Below, in pieces: positions 1 through 5,367 of a stretch of DNA of 7,721 nt. Location: positions 1 to 7,721 of the forward strand of contig RXIE01000162.1 of assembly GCA_004212135.1 (NCBI GenBank), in the 5' to 3' direction. Under the pieces are notes generated by a model. That model saw nothing but the letters and a program-made list of their open reading frames with translations, did not search any database and was not told the DNA's origin. Source of the DNA: Candidatus Methanophagales archaeon ANME-1-THS. GTDB taxonomy: Archaea > Halobacteriota > Syntropharchaeia > Alkanophagales > Methanospirareceae. Each line of letters starts with the position of its first letter. Positions within the stretch are counted from its first letter, which is position 1. A program made the translations under genes and the position numbers.

Positions 1-53
1 GTGTACTCTGTGCCGATACCAGCTTCAATATGCTCTTCCTCAAACCTATCCAT
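1..53 (-). CDS. Partial CDS: first 17 codons of an unidentified protein, cut by the left window edge
   Basis: The minus strand opens with ATG at 53-51 and stays open to base 1, giving the N-terminus MDRFEEEHIEAGIGTEY. A strong Shine-Dalgarno (GGAGGGGG in the transcript) lies 9 bases upstream, and a box-A-like element sits at 93-100. Ribosome binding site and promoter together make a real start convincing despite the short piece. The visible residues are acidic, with no signal peptide or membrane segment. I do not recognise the family from so few residues and assign no function. It is separated from the GNAT gene by a terminator-like hairpin and its own promoter, so it is probably an independent transcription unit. 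Confidence 0.72.
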   Translation of the reverse strand, partial: MDRFEEEHIEAGIGTEY

Positions 54-60
54 AACCTTT

Positions 61-124
61 TTCCCCCTCCAAATAGGAGATGGTCTTGTCAATATATAAG
101 CTTTTGTACATTTTGAGTAATTTT
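61..124 (-). promoter_or_regulatory. Archaeal promoter and ribosome binding site for the gene at the left edge
   Basis: On the minus strand, CTTATATA (100-93) matches the archaeal box A consensus closely, and the A-rich stretch just upstream could act as the BRE for TFB. Transcription would start about 25 bases downstream, near 72, leaving a leader of roughly 20 bases that carries GGAGGGGG. A 9-base direct repeat, AGTAATTTT on the plus strand, occurs at 116-124 and again at 135-143, upstream of the TATA element. It could be a regulator site, but it is AT-rich and may be chance. Confidence 0.6.
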
Positions 125-142
125 ATTTATTATAAGTAATTT

Positions 143-167
143 TTAATAAAAGGACTTTTAAAGTCCA
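143..167 (-). terminator. Terminator-like hairpin for minus-strand transcription
   Basis: The minus strand reads GGACTT-TAA-AAGTCC, a perfect 6-bp stem with a 3-base loop (166-152), followed at once by TTTTATT and further AT-rich sequence. The T-rich side lies only downstream on the minus strand, so the element would end transcription from the GNAT side and insulate the next promoter (box A at 93-100). This places the GNAT transcript end about 270 bases past its stop codon. Confidence 0.5.
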
Positions 168-438
168 TTAAACCAAAAAGATGAAAAGTAGGGATTTTAT
201 TTTTCCTTCTCTTTCTTTTTTGCGTTTAAGAAGTCAAAGATCAATGTCTTCTTTAGTCACTTCTTCGTTCACCTTTTATGATGCCGCTATCACAGTAAAT
301 GGCACACCAGCATTGAGTTGCCTTCCAAAGTATCGAAGTTTATGCACCCGTGGACTGCTCATTTTATGGTTATCCATTTTGCAGGGTTACGACGTATATC
401 TTTCTCCCAGGGCGTCTACCTTCCTCGAAGCATTCTTT
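168..438 (-). other. Intergenic stretch with no secure gene; possible decayed minus-strand reading frame
   Basis: This stretch is AT-richer than the neighbouring genes. On the minus strand a 33-codon frame runs from ATG 377 to TAA 276 (begins MDNHKMSSPRVH, ends GVPFTVIAAS) without a Shine-Dalgarno. The same frame continues past the TAA as KVNEEVTKEDIDL to a TGA. A neighbouring frame then gives FDFLNAKKKEKEK to a TAA at 199-197. The run of protein-like pieces broken by stops and one frame change could be a gene remnant, but each piece is short enough to be chance and I recognise no family. On the plus strand an open frame from 181 runs into the antisense of the GNAT gene and has no ribosome binding site. 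Confidence 0.25.
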
Positions 439-927
439 CTAAATGAATCGTTGCATCCAGACCACATCAAAATCCACTCCATGTTTCTTACCTATTTTGA
501 TAAAGCGTCCACATTCCTTGAATCCGTTCTTTTTATGAAACGCAATGCTCACCTCGTTCTTCGAGGACATATGTGCCAGTAAAGTATCAATCTGCATCTT
601 CTTTGCATCCTCGATTAACCTGTTCAGTAATACTGTTCCCAACCCTTTCCCTATATGATCCGGATGAATGAAATAAGAGACCTCTGCAACTCGGTTGAAC
701 GTCTCGAACGGATTGTACCGATGTAAGAACCCGAATCCGATAACCTGGTTATGAGCTTCGATAACATAAAAGGGGTATTCGTGCACCACTTCTTTAAACA
801 TGAAAAACATTTTCTCGTCCAACCTCTTTTCGGGATATGCCGCAAACGTATGGTCGATATAATAATTGAAGAGTGAAATGATACCCGGTGCATCCCTATC
901 CTGCACGTTCCTTATGTTATAATCCAT
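439..927 (-). CDS. GNAT-family N-acetyltransferase, phosphinothricin-acetyltransferase-like subgroup
   Basis: This predicted cytosolic 162-residue protein would transfer an acetyl group from acetyl-CoA to an amine. The acetyl-CoA pyrophosphate loop is visible as HPDHIGKGLG (residues 88-97), followed by the helix of motif A. The typical motif B region, SSKNEVSIAFHKKNGF, is at 121-136. The N-terminus (IRNVQDRDAPGIISLFNYYI) and the ending VDFDVVWMQRFI resemble the phosphinothricin/methionine-sulfoximine acetyltransferase subgroup, but the natural substrate cannot be read from sequence. I chose ATG 927 because GGTGAT (937-932), complementary to the 16S rRNA tail, lies 4 bases upstream; a GTG at 936 overlaps that site and is less likely. 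The gene ends in TAG, unlike the TAA/TGA stops of the other genes here, and 22 open codons follow in frame. It appears monocistronic. Confidence 0.88.
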   Translation of the reverse strand: MDYNIRNVQDRDAPGIISLFNYYIDHTFAAYPEKRLDEKMFFMFKEVVHEYPFYVIEAHNQVIGFGFLHRYNPFETFNRVAEVSYFIHPDHIGKGLGTVLLNRLIEDAKKMQIDTLLAHMSSKNEVSIAFHKKNGFKECGRFIKIGKKHGVDFDVVWMQRFI

Positions 928-975
928 ACCGATCACCGTGGGTTGGAGATTGATACGAAGTAGTTAAATAGTTTT
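928..975 (-). promoter_or_regulatory. Possible promoter and Shine-Dalgarno of the GNAT gene
   Basis: The minus strand has an AT-rich box-A-like element, CTATTTAA, around 972-965, preceded by an A-rich stretch that could serve as BRE. A start site about 25 bases downstream would fall near 941, giving a short leader containing the GGTGAT ribosome binding site at 937-932. The match to box A is only moderate. Confidence 0.4.
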
Positions 976-996
976 CACTAAAAGAGTTGTGTTTCA

Positions 997-1034
997 TAAA
1001 ATCGAAAGAGTGCGCGAACGTGCAGGGCACTCTT
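997..1034 (-). terminator. Terminator-like hairpin downstream of the radical SAM gene
   Basis: An exact 8-bp inverted repeat, AAGAGTGC / GCACTCTT on the minus strand (1034-1027 and 1013-1006), encloses a 13-base loop and begins 4 bases after the amrS stop codon. It is followed by a T-rich stretch (TTTCGATTTT). Position, perfect stem and T-rich tail all fit the end of the HD-AmrS transcription unit. Confidence 0.5.
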
Positions 1035-1038
1035 CAGG

Positions 1039-2040
1039 TTATAACCGTATCTGTATGCGTCTCCCACAGGCCGGGCATGCTGGTTTCGAGATCCTTGTCC
1101 GCACCTGATATCCCGTTCGCTCGATCAAGACCGTACCACAGTCAGGGCAGAAGGTATGCTCGTATTCATGACCCGGAACGTTTCCGAGATACACATACTC
1201 GACACCCGCTTCTTTCGCGATATCATGCACTTTCTCCAGCGTTTCGAGACTCGTCGGGGGCACATCGAGCATCCGATGCATTGGATAAAACCGTGAGAAA
1301 TGCACGGGTATCGAGTTGTTTAACCCAACCACCCAGTCCGCGAACTTCTTTATCTCTTCCGCGTCGTCATTGTAGCCCGGTATGATCAAATAGGTCAGTT
1401 CGAGATGTATCTGCTTCTCCTGCATCCGCTCACAGGTCTCCAGCACGGGTTGTAACCGTGCACCACTGACGTTTTGGTAAAAAGAATCACTAAACGACTT
1501 TACATCGACGTTCGCTGCATCTAAGAACGGCGCTAGTTCGTTGAGTGCCACCTCACTGATATACCCATTTGTTACATACACGGTATAGAGCCCCGCTTGT
1601 TTCGCCAATTTTGCACTGTCATACGTGTATTCAAACCATATCGTCGGCTCGTTATACGTCCACGCAATGCCATCGCATCGCAGCGCTCGTGCGCGCCGTA
1701 CCGCTTCCTCGGGCGATAGCTCAATCATATGAAACTCACCCACCCTGGCCGTGGATATGCTCCAGTTCTGGCAGTGTTTGCATCTGAAATTGCAGGAGAT
1801 GGTGCCGAGCGAAAAGACAAACGAGCCGGGAAAGAAATGATAGAGCGGCTTCTTCTCGATCGGGTCAGCATGCGCCGAAGAGACACTGCTATAAATAAGC
1901 GTGTAGAGTTTCCCATCTCTATTCTGCCTGGTTCGACATACCCCATAGCTATTCTCCGCGATGCTGCACTGATGTGCGCAGATAGCACACTGTACTCTGG
2001 TATCTTCGGTGGTATACAGCATCGCCTCTCTTACCGCCAT
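1039..2040 (-). CDS. amrS: AmmeMemoRadiSam system radical SAM enzyme (AmrS-like)
   Basis: This 333-residue radical SAM protein belongs to the family found with MEMO1-like and AMMECR1-like proteins; the reaction it performs in the cell is not established to my knowledge. The [4Fe-4S]/SAM-binding motif is CNFRCKHC (Cys83, Cys87, Cys90) within the family signature GTISCNFRCKHCQNWSIS. An N-terminal cysteine cluster (Cys18, 21, 25, 35) precedes the barrel. The C-terminus carries a zinc-ribbon-like pair, CPDC (298-301) and CPAC (322-325). AWTYNEPTIWFEY (126-138) and YVTNGY (155-160) are typical of the family, and the length is normal. The start ATG overlaps the end of the upstream HD gene by 10 bases, and GGAG (2052-2049) lies 8 bases before it, so the two are probably translationally coupled. 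No MEMO1 or AMMECR1 partner is in the window. Confidence 0.93.
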   Translation of the reverse strand: MAVREAMLYTTEDTRVQCAICAHQCSIAENSYGVCRTRQNRDGKLYTLIYSSVSSAHADPIEKKPLYHFFPGSFVFSLGTISCNFRCKHCQNWSISTARVGEFHMIELSPEEAVRRARALRCDGIAWTYNEPTIWFEYTYDSAKLAKQAGLYTVYVTNGYISEVALNELAPFLDAANVDVKSFSDSFYQNVSGARLQPVLETCERMQEKQIHLELTYLIIPGYNDDAEEIKKFADWVVGLNNSIPVHFSRFYPMHRMLDVPPTSLETLEKVHDIAKEAGVEYVYLGNVPGHEYEHTFCPDCGTVLIERTGYQVRTRISKPACPACGRRIQIRL

Positions 2041-3305
2041 AAAATCGACTCCGCAGCTCTCTTCACGTCTGCCCGGTACTTTTCAGGGGTATAGACCCCG
2101 AACTTATAATTCTCCTGGAAGACTCGACTGAGCGTTGCGACGAGCGATGAAACGTCCCGCAGACGCTTGAACTCGTTACCCAGAACAACTTTCGCCGCAC
2201 TTTCTTCTAACTCATCTCCTTTTCGTCCTTGAAAATCCACTAACAGATATCCTCCAGGTACGCCCGCTCGTTTGCCGAGCTCCTCTTCGACCTCCTTTAG
2301 CCTCTGCTCCTCGCTCAATTCTTCTGCGACCGTCTCATCGAGCTCAGTTAGGTTTATATACAGAGCACGTTTGAACAGGCGCCGCTCATCGATCCGTGCC
2401 ATGATCTCCTTAGGATACCCCTGTGCATTCCTGAGTGCGGTCGTAATCTCCGCATCGTCCATTCTTCTCAAGGCTAATGCATACTGCCGTGCGTAGTCCT
2501 TGGACGCAGACTCAGATTCGACCTTCGATTCGATGAAAGCCTCAAGTGCGTTCAAGAACATCAACTGCGCGATCCGACTTGTGTGATGATTGTAAACGGC
2601 AGGATGCATGAGAAATCGTGAAAAGAGCAGATATTCAGCGGGTAATATCCCTTTTTCGGTGATCACGAGTTCGTCATTGACAAAATCCAGCCCGCGAATA
2701 AGCCTTATATTGTCAACCACGCCGTATGCCACGCCGGTATAATATGAATCGCGCACCAGATAATCCATCCGGTCCACGTCGATCTCACCATTCAGGATCT
2801 TTGAGAAATCACGCTTGGAGCCCGAGCCCGTCCGCTCTCCTTTTATATACCCCACGATCTGCTTCGTATCCAGTCGATAAGCATCTAAGACCTCTGCGAG
2901 AGTCGCTGGTGGCAAGTCCGCGTCTCTCCTCTCAGGCCGTTCATCCCCCTCAGCAAAAAGCAGGTCCTCGACCGCTTCATGGCTTCTCCCCGCATACCTC
3001 CGTATCAGTAGCTCGGTCACGTGCGAAAATGGACCATGTCCGATGTCATGGATTAGAGAAGCTGCACGCAGCTCCTGCTCTTCCTCGTTCGCTACTTCCA
3101 GTCGGTCGAGCAGGACGTTCATGAGGTAATACGTGCCGAGGGAATGCTCAAACCTCGTATGATTCGCACCGGGATACACGAGATAAGAGAAGCCGAGCTG
3201 TCTTATTCGCCTCAGCCGCTGCAGCTCGACCGTGTCTAATATCGCAATTGCAAGCTCGTCGAGTTCTATATATCCATGTATCGGGTCTCTTATTACCTTT
3301 TGCAT
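2031..3305 (-). CDS. HD-domain phosphohydrolase (COG1078/SAMHD1-dGTPase-like)
   Basis: This is a predicted metal-dependent (deoxy)nucleotide phosphohydrolase of 424 residues, likely soluble. The N-terminus IRDPIHGYIEL and the signature RRIRQLG...YPGANHTRFEHSLG are hallmarks of the SAMHD1/dGTPase-like branch. Metal ligands are visible: His54, His86-Asp87 in HDIGHGPFSH (86-95), and Asp177 in DVDRMDYLVRDS. By family knowledge the activity would be dNTP triphosphohydrolase, but substrate and allosteric nucleotide are not fixed by sequence. I chose ATG 3305 because the protein then starts at the conserved MQKVIRDPIHG and AAAAGG lies 7 bases upstream; an in-frame TTG at 3341 would add 12 unconserved residues. 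It follows thiDN by 48 bases and overlaps amrS by 10 bases at its end. Translation may be affected by a hairpin over its ribosome binding site. Confidence 0.92.
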   Translation of the reverse strand: MQKVIRDPIHGYIELDELAIAILDTVELQRLRRIRQLGFSYLVYPGANHTRFEHSLGTYYLMNVLLDRLEVANEEEQELRAASLIHDIGHGPFSHVTELLIRRYAGRSHEAVEDLLFAEGDERPERRDADLPPATLAEVLDAYRLDTKQIVGYIKGERTGSGSKRDFSKILNGEIDVDRMDYLVRDSYYTGVAYGVVDNIRLIRGLDFVNDELVITEKGILPAEYLLFSRFLMHPAVYNHHTSRIAQLMFLNALEAFIESKVESESASKDYARQYALALRRMDDAEITTALRNAQGYPKEIMARIDERRLFKRALYINLTELDETVAEELSEEQRLKEVEEELGKRAGVPGGYLLVDFQGRKGDELEESAAKVVLGNEFKRLRDVSSLVATLSRVFQENYKFGVYTPEKYRADVKRAAESILWR

Positions 3306-3353
3306 CAAGGAACCTTTTCTTAAAAAGAAAAGCGTTATCAAAGAAAAAGATTT
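3306..3353 (-). promoter_or_regulatory. Leader of the HD gene with a hairpin covering the Shine-Dalgarno
   Basis: The 48-base gap contains, on the minus strand, CTTTTCTT-TTT-AAGAAAAG (3332-3314), a perfect 8-bp stem with a 3-base loop. The 3' arm overlaps the putative ribosome binding site AAAAGG, which sits 7 bases before ATG 3305. Folding would hide this site, so the hairpin could tune translation of the HD gene and, by coupling, amrS. The stem is A/T-dominated and weak at high temperature. It could alternatively be a leaky terminator after thiDN. Confidence 0.35.
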
Positions 3354-4691
3354 TTATGGTAAACTCTCCAGAATCATGCGTAATTTCAAAACGACGTCCA
3401 CCGCGGTATTACCAAAAATTCTGATCATTGGTTCTTTTCCCAGTGCACCGAGGTCAAAGATAACATCCGGTACAAACTCCTTGCTCGCTTCTCGCACGCC
3501 CCATTCCATCGTTCTCGCTGCTGCGGGCTCCTTCGCGCGTTCGAACGACGAAACGCTCAGGCCAAGCGTGGTGCACGCGTCAACGATCTCTGGTGAGTAT
3601 TTAACGTTCATAGCACTTCTTCGCTCTTTATCACGGTCCATCAGTGCCAAGATCAGCCGTGCAACGTGGCTGCTGACGCCGAACTCCACACAGCCTGCGT
3701 TTAGTCCCTCTTTCGTGGCGACGATTCTGCCATCCACTGCCGCAACGTCCTGCTCGCTTTCCGCACCCCCAACTGCCATGCCAATGTTCGTTCCCACTTC
3801 GGGTATGAGATTCGCAAACCCCTCCAGCTTTCGCAGCATCCGCACTGCTTCCTTGACGTTTTCTAACGTCTGATACCGATCAGCATCTCTCCGCAAGCCA
3901 CGTGCATGGTTCACTACGACCATTGCAGAGACTTCATCACCACGGGCTATAGCTTCGTGCACGAACGTTTTTGCAGAAAAGGCAGCAGCTCGCAAAGGTT
4001 TACCGTTCGCCAGTTCGGCAGCCAGCGCTGCGGAAAAAGAACAGCCCGCTCCGTGTACAAGCTTCGCTCTGGTTACAGCCGGCAGGCTGAGCTCCTCGAA
4101 TGTACCATCATAGAGCAGATCGGTCGCTTTACCCGCAGCGAGCTCATCCTCAAGGTGCCCTCCTTTTAGAATGACTGCGGATGCGCCCAGTTCGTGTATC
4201 CTGCGGGCAGCTTCCTTTGCCGCCCCCTTGTCCCTGATCTCCATGCCGGAAATGAAGCTGGCTTCAGGCACATTCGGCGTTATAACTGCGCAGATAGGCA
4301 AAAGCTGCTCGATAAGTGCCTTTGTAGCAGTATCTTCCAGCAAAACGCCGCCCGAGCCCGCCTTCATCACGGGATCTAACACAAAAGGGATAGTATACCG
4401 CCTGAGTGCCTTCGCGACGACTTCGATGACCGCGGAGGAATATACCATCCCGGTCTTAGCATAATCCACCGCGAGCCCCGGATCACTCATCAGGGAAACA
4501 AGCTGCGCATCCACCATGTTAGCCGGCACTTCATAAACCGCCTGCACGCCCGAGGAGTTTTGAGCGGTAAGAGCCGTGAGTACCGAGGTGCCATAGACCC
4601 CTAATGCCGAGAAGGTCTTGATGTCTGCCTGTATCCCCGCGCCACCACTGCTGTCCGAACCACCAATGGTCAGTACTCTTCTTGCTCGCAT
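3354..4691 (-). CDS. thiDN: Bifunctional hydroxymethylpyrimidine (phosphate) kinase / ThiN-type thiamine-phosphate synthase
   Basis: The 445-residue protein would phosphorylate HMP and HMP-P to HMP-PP and then join it to thiazole phosphate to give thiamine monophosphate. The N-terminal ThiD domain (about 1-265) shows GGSDSSGGAGIQAD (10-23), DPVMKAGSG (106-114), ITPN (137-140) and the ribokinase-type active-site loop HGAGCSFSAA (213-222, Cys217). The C-terminal ThiN domain (about 275-440) shows PEVGTNIGMA, the conserved SSHVAR (His342) and GKEPMIRIFG. ThiN replaces the unrelated synthase ThiE in many archaea, so the fusion makes a separate thiE unnecessary. HGAGC differs from the commoner HGTGC/HGSGC but keeps His, Gly and Cys. 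The start is set by GGTGA 3 bases upstream and by the conserved RVLTIGGSD N-terminus. I see no TPP riboswitch in the 62-base leader. Confidence 0.95.
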   Translation of the reverse strand: MRARRVLTIGGSDSSGGAGIQADIKTFSALGVYGTSVLTALTAQNSSGVQAVYEVPANMVDAQLVSLMSDPGLAVDYAKTGMVYSSAVIEVVAKALRRYTIPFVLDPVMKAGSGGVLLEDTATKALIEQLLPICAVITPNVPEASFISGMEIRDKGAAKEAARRIHELGASAVILKGGHLEDELAAGKATDLLYDGTFEELSLPAVTRAKLVHGAGCSFSAALAAELANGKPLRAAAFSAKTFVHEAIARGDEVSAMVVVNHARGLRRDADRYQTLENVKEAVRMLRKLEGFANLIPEVGTNIGMAVGGAESEQDVAAVDGRIVATKEGLNAGCVEFGVSSHVARLILALMDRDKERRSAMNVKYSPEIVDACTTLGLSVSSFERAKEPAAARTMEWGVREASKEFVPDVIFDLGALGKEPMIRIFGNTAVDVVLKLRMILESLP

Positions 4692-4694
4692 TAT

Positions 4695-4699
4695 TCACC
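4695..4699 (-). promoter_or_regulatory. Shine-Dalgarno of thiDN
   Basis: GGTGA on the minus strand lies 3 bases before ATG 4691. The spacing is short when counted from GGTGA but normal if pairing is aligned to the full AGGAGGTGAT complement. It supports the chosen start. Confidence 0.55.
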
Positions 4700-4709
4700 G
4701 TGATTAAAC

Positions 4710-4735
4710 AGGGAGAAAGGAGGAAGAAAAAAGAG
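4710..4735 (-). terminator. Pyrimidine-rich tract, possible archaeal-type terminator after the THUMP gene
   Basis: The transcript sense (minus) strand has 26 consecutive pyrimidines here, including a run of six T (4732-4727), starting 18 bases after the stop codon of the Tan1-like gene. U-rich tracts without a strong hairpin can terminate archaeal RNA polymerase. The tract lies between the THUMP gene and thiDN, so readthrough would still deliver thiDN. No clear stem precedes it. Confidence 0.35.
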
Positions 4736-4753
4736 CGGGTTTAATTGTGGACC

Positions 4754-5287
4754 TCACCTGACTTTTATCACACTGTATTTCTCCCGCATCTCGCGCGTAA
4801 TAAACCCGATCCCGCATTTATTCCCCACGATCTGGATTACGATCAGTTTATCCGGGCTCTTAAGGTTCACTTTCGGCTTTCTCCCGTGTACCTTCTCCAG
4901 GAGGTCGTAAAAGTATCCGCCAACCTCTCGTTCTACCATCTGGCTTGAAATATCTTCTTTCATACCCCGTCGCTCAACCCGAAATCCAAAGGTCTCACCC
5001 GGCTCGATCTCATCGATATACCGCTCTACCCGCTGCTTCAGTACCTCCACTAAATTCCCTGGAGACACATAGAACGCATCATCAATAGGAATCACCCGGT
5101 TTAGGTACGCGTATTTCTTATGTTCGGCATCCTCCAGGAACCCGACGATATCGTCCACGTTCCCCAGTACCACATCCCTGAATCCGGAACGTTCAAACTC
5201 GCCATCCTCTTCTAATTCTTTTAAGAGTTCTCGTTCTGCATCCCGCTCCCCTATCACCAATACGTTCCAATCCTCCATCATGGTCAT
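4754..5287 (-). CDS. tan1: Tan1-like THUMP-domain RNA-binding protein (COG1818)
   Basis: This 177-residue soluble protein resembles archaeal homologues of yeast Tan1, the tRNA-binding adaptor needed with the Kre33/NAT10 acetyltransferase for N4-acetylcytidine at position 12 of tRNA-Ser and tRNA-Leu. The N-terminal part (MEDWNVLVIGERDAERELLK) and RVIPIDDAF (64-72) fit the family. The THUMP core lies at about 75-165, with FGFRVERRG (100-108), a helix with EVGGYFYDLL (121-130), and the strands VNLKSPDKLIVIQIVGNKCGIGF (shown by residues 140-162). No catalytic domain is fused, consistent with an adaptor role. Three nearby ATGs (5287, 5281, 5278) could start it. I chose 5287 because AAGGT lies 5 bases upstream; MEDWNV at 5278 is the more family-like beginning. 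The acetyltransferase partner is not in the window. Confidence 0.85.
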   Translation of the reverse strand: MTMMEDWNVLVIGERDAERELLKELEEDGEFERSGFRDVVLGNVDDIVGFLEDAEHKKYAYLNRVIPIDDAFYVSPGNLVEVLKQRVERYIDEIEPGETFGFRVERRGMKEDISSQMVEREVGGYFYDLLEKVHGRKPKVNLKSPDKLIVIQIVGNKCGIGFITREMREKYSVIKVR

Positions 5288-5292
5288 CCCTT

Positions 5293-5331
5293 ACCTTGTA
5301 AAGAAACGCTCAAGCTCAAATAAATTTATCG
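5293..5331 (-). promoter_or_regulatory. Possible promoter and ribosome binding site of the Tan1-like gene
   Basis: The minus strand reads GATAAATTTATTTG at 5331-5318, an AT-rich element in otherwise balanced sequence and a reasonable box A. A start about 25 bases downstream would fall near 5300, leaving a leader of about 13 bases containing AAGGT (5297-5293). This suggests the gene can be transcribed independently of the helicase 80 bases upstream. Confidence 0.4.
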
Positions 5332-5342
5332 CCTCGTTCGTA

Positions 5343-5357
5343 TGCTCAGACTGAGCA
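5343..5357. repeat. 15-base palindrome between the helicase and Tan1-like genes
   Basis: TGCTCAGACTGAGCA is a perfect 7-bp inverted repeat around one central base. It begins 10 bases after the helicase stop and sits just upstream of the box-A-like element of the next gene. As RNA it would form at most a short stem with a small loop and has no T tract directly behind it. A dimeric regulator site is as likely as a terminator. Confidence 0.4.
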
Positions 5358-5367
5358 ATTCAGGTGC

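Noticed and set aside
181..582. Plus-strand open frame of 133 codons
   Set aside because: Its second half is antisense to the GNAT domain, it has no ribosome binding site, and the translation matches no family I know. The short repeat in it (ASTFLE twice) is the reverse complement of the GNAT-end repeat already reported.
928..936. Upstream GTG start for the GNAT gene
   Set aside because: The GTG is part of the GGTGAT ribosome binding site for the ATG at 927, and the extra three residues are not part of the domain.
1729..2094. Plus-strand open frame opposite the start of amrS
   Set aside because: Antisense to the conserved cysteine and radical SAM motifs; a shadow frame.
3306..3341. Upstream TTG start for the HD gene
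   Set aside because: It would add 12 residues read from the hairpin leader, not typical of the family, and the conserved N-terminus begins at the ATG at 3305 with its own ribosome binding site.
3232..3873. Plus-strand open frame of 213 codons opposite the HD and thiDN genes
   Set aside because: It lies antisense to two well-supported genes and is Ser/Ala/Thr-rich, as expected from the antisense of their codon pattern; no motif is recognisable.
4692..4753. TPP riboswitch before thiDN
   Set aside because: The 62-base gap is too short for the full aptamer and lacks the conserved TPP riboswitch core; it is mostly a pyrimidine tract.
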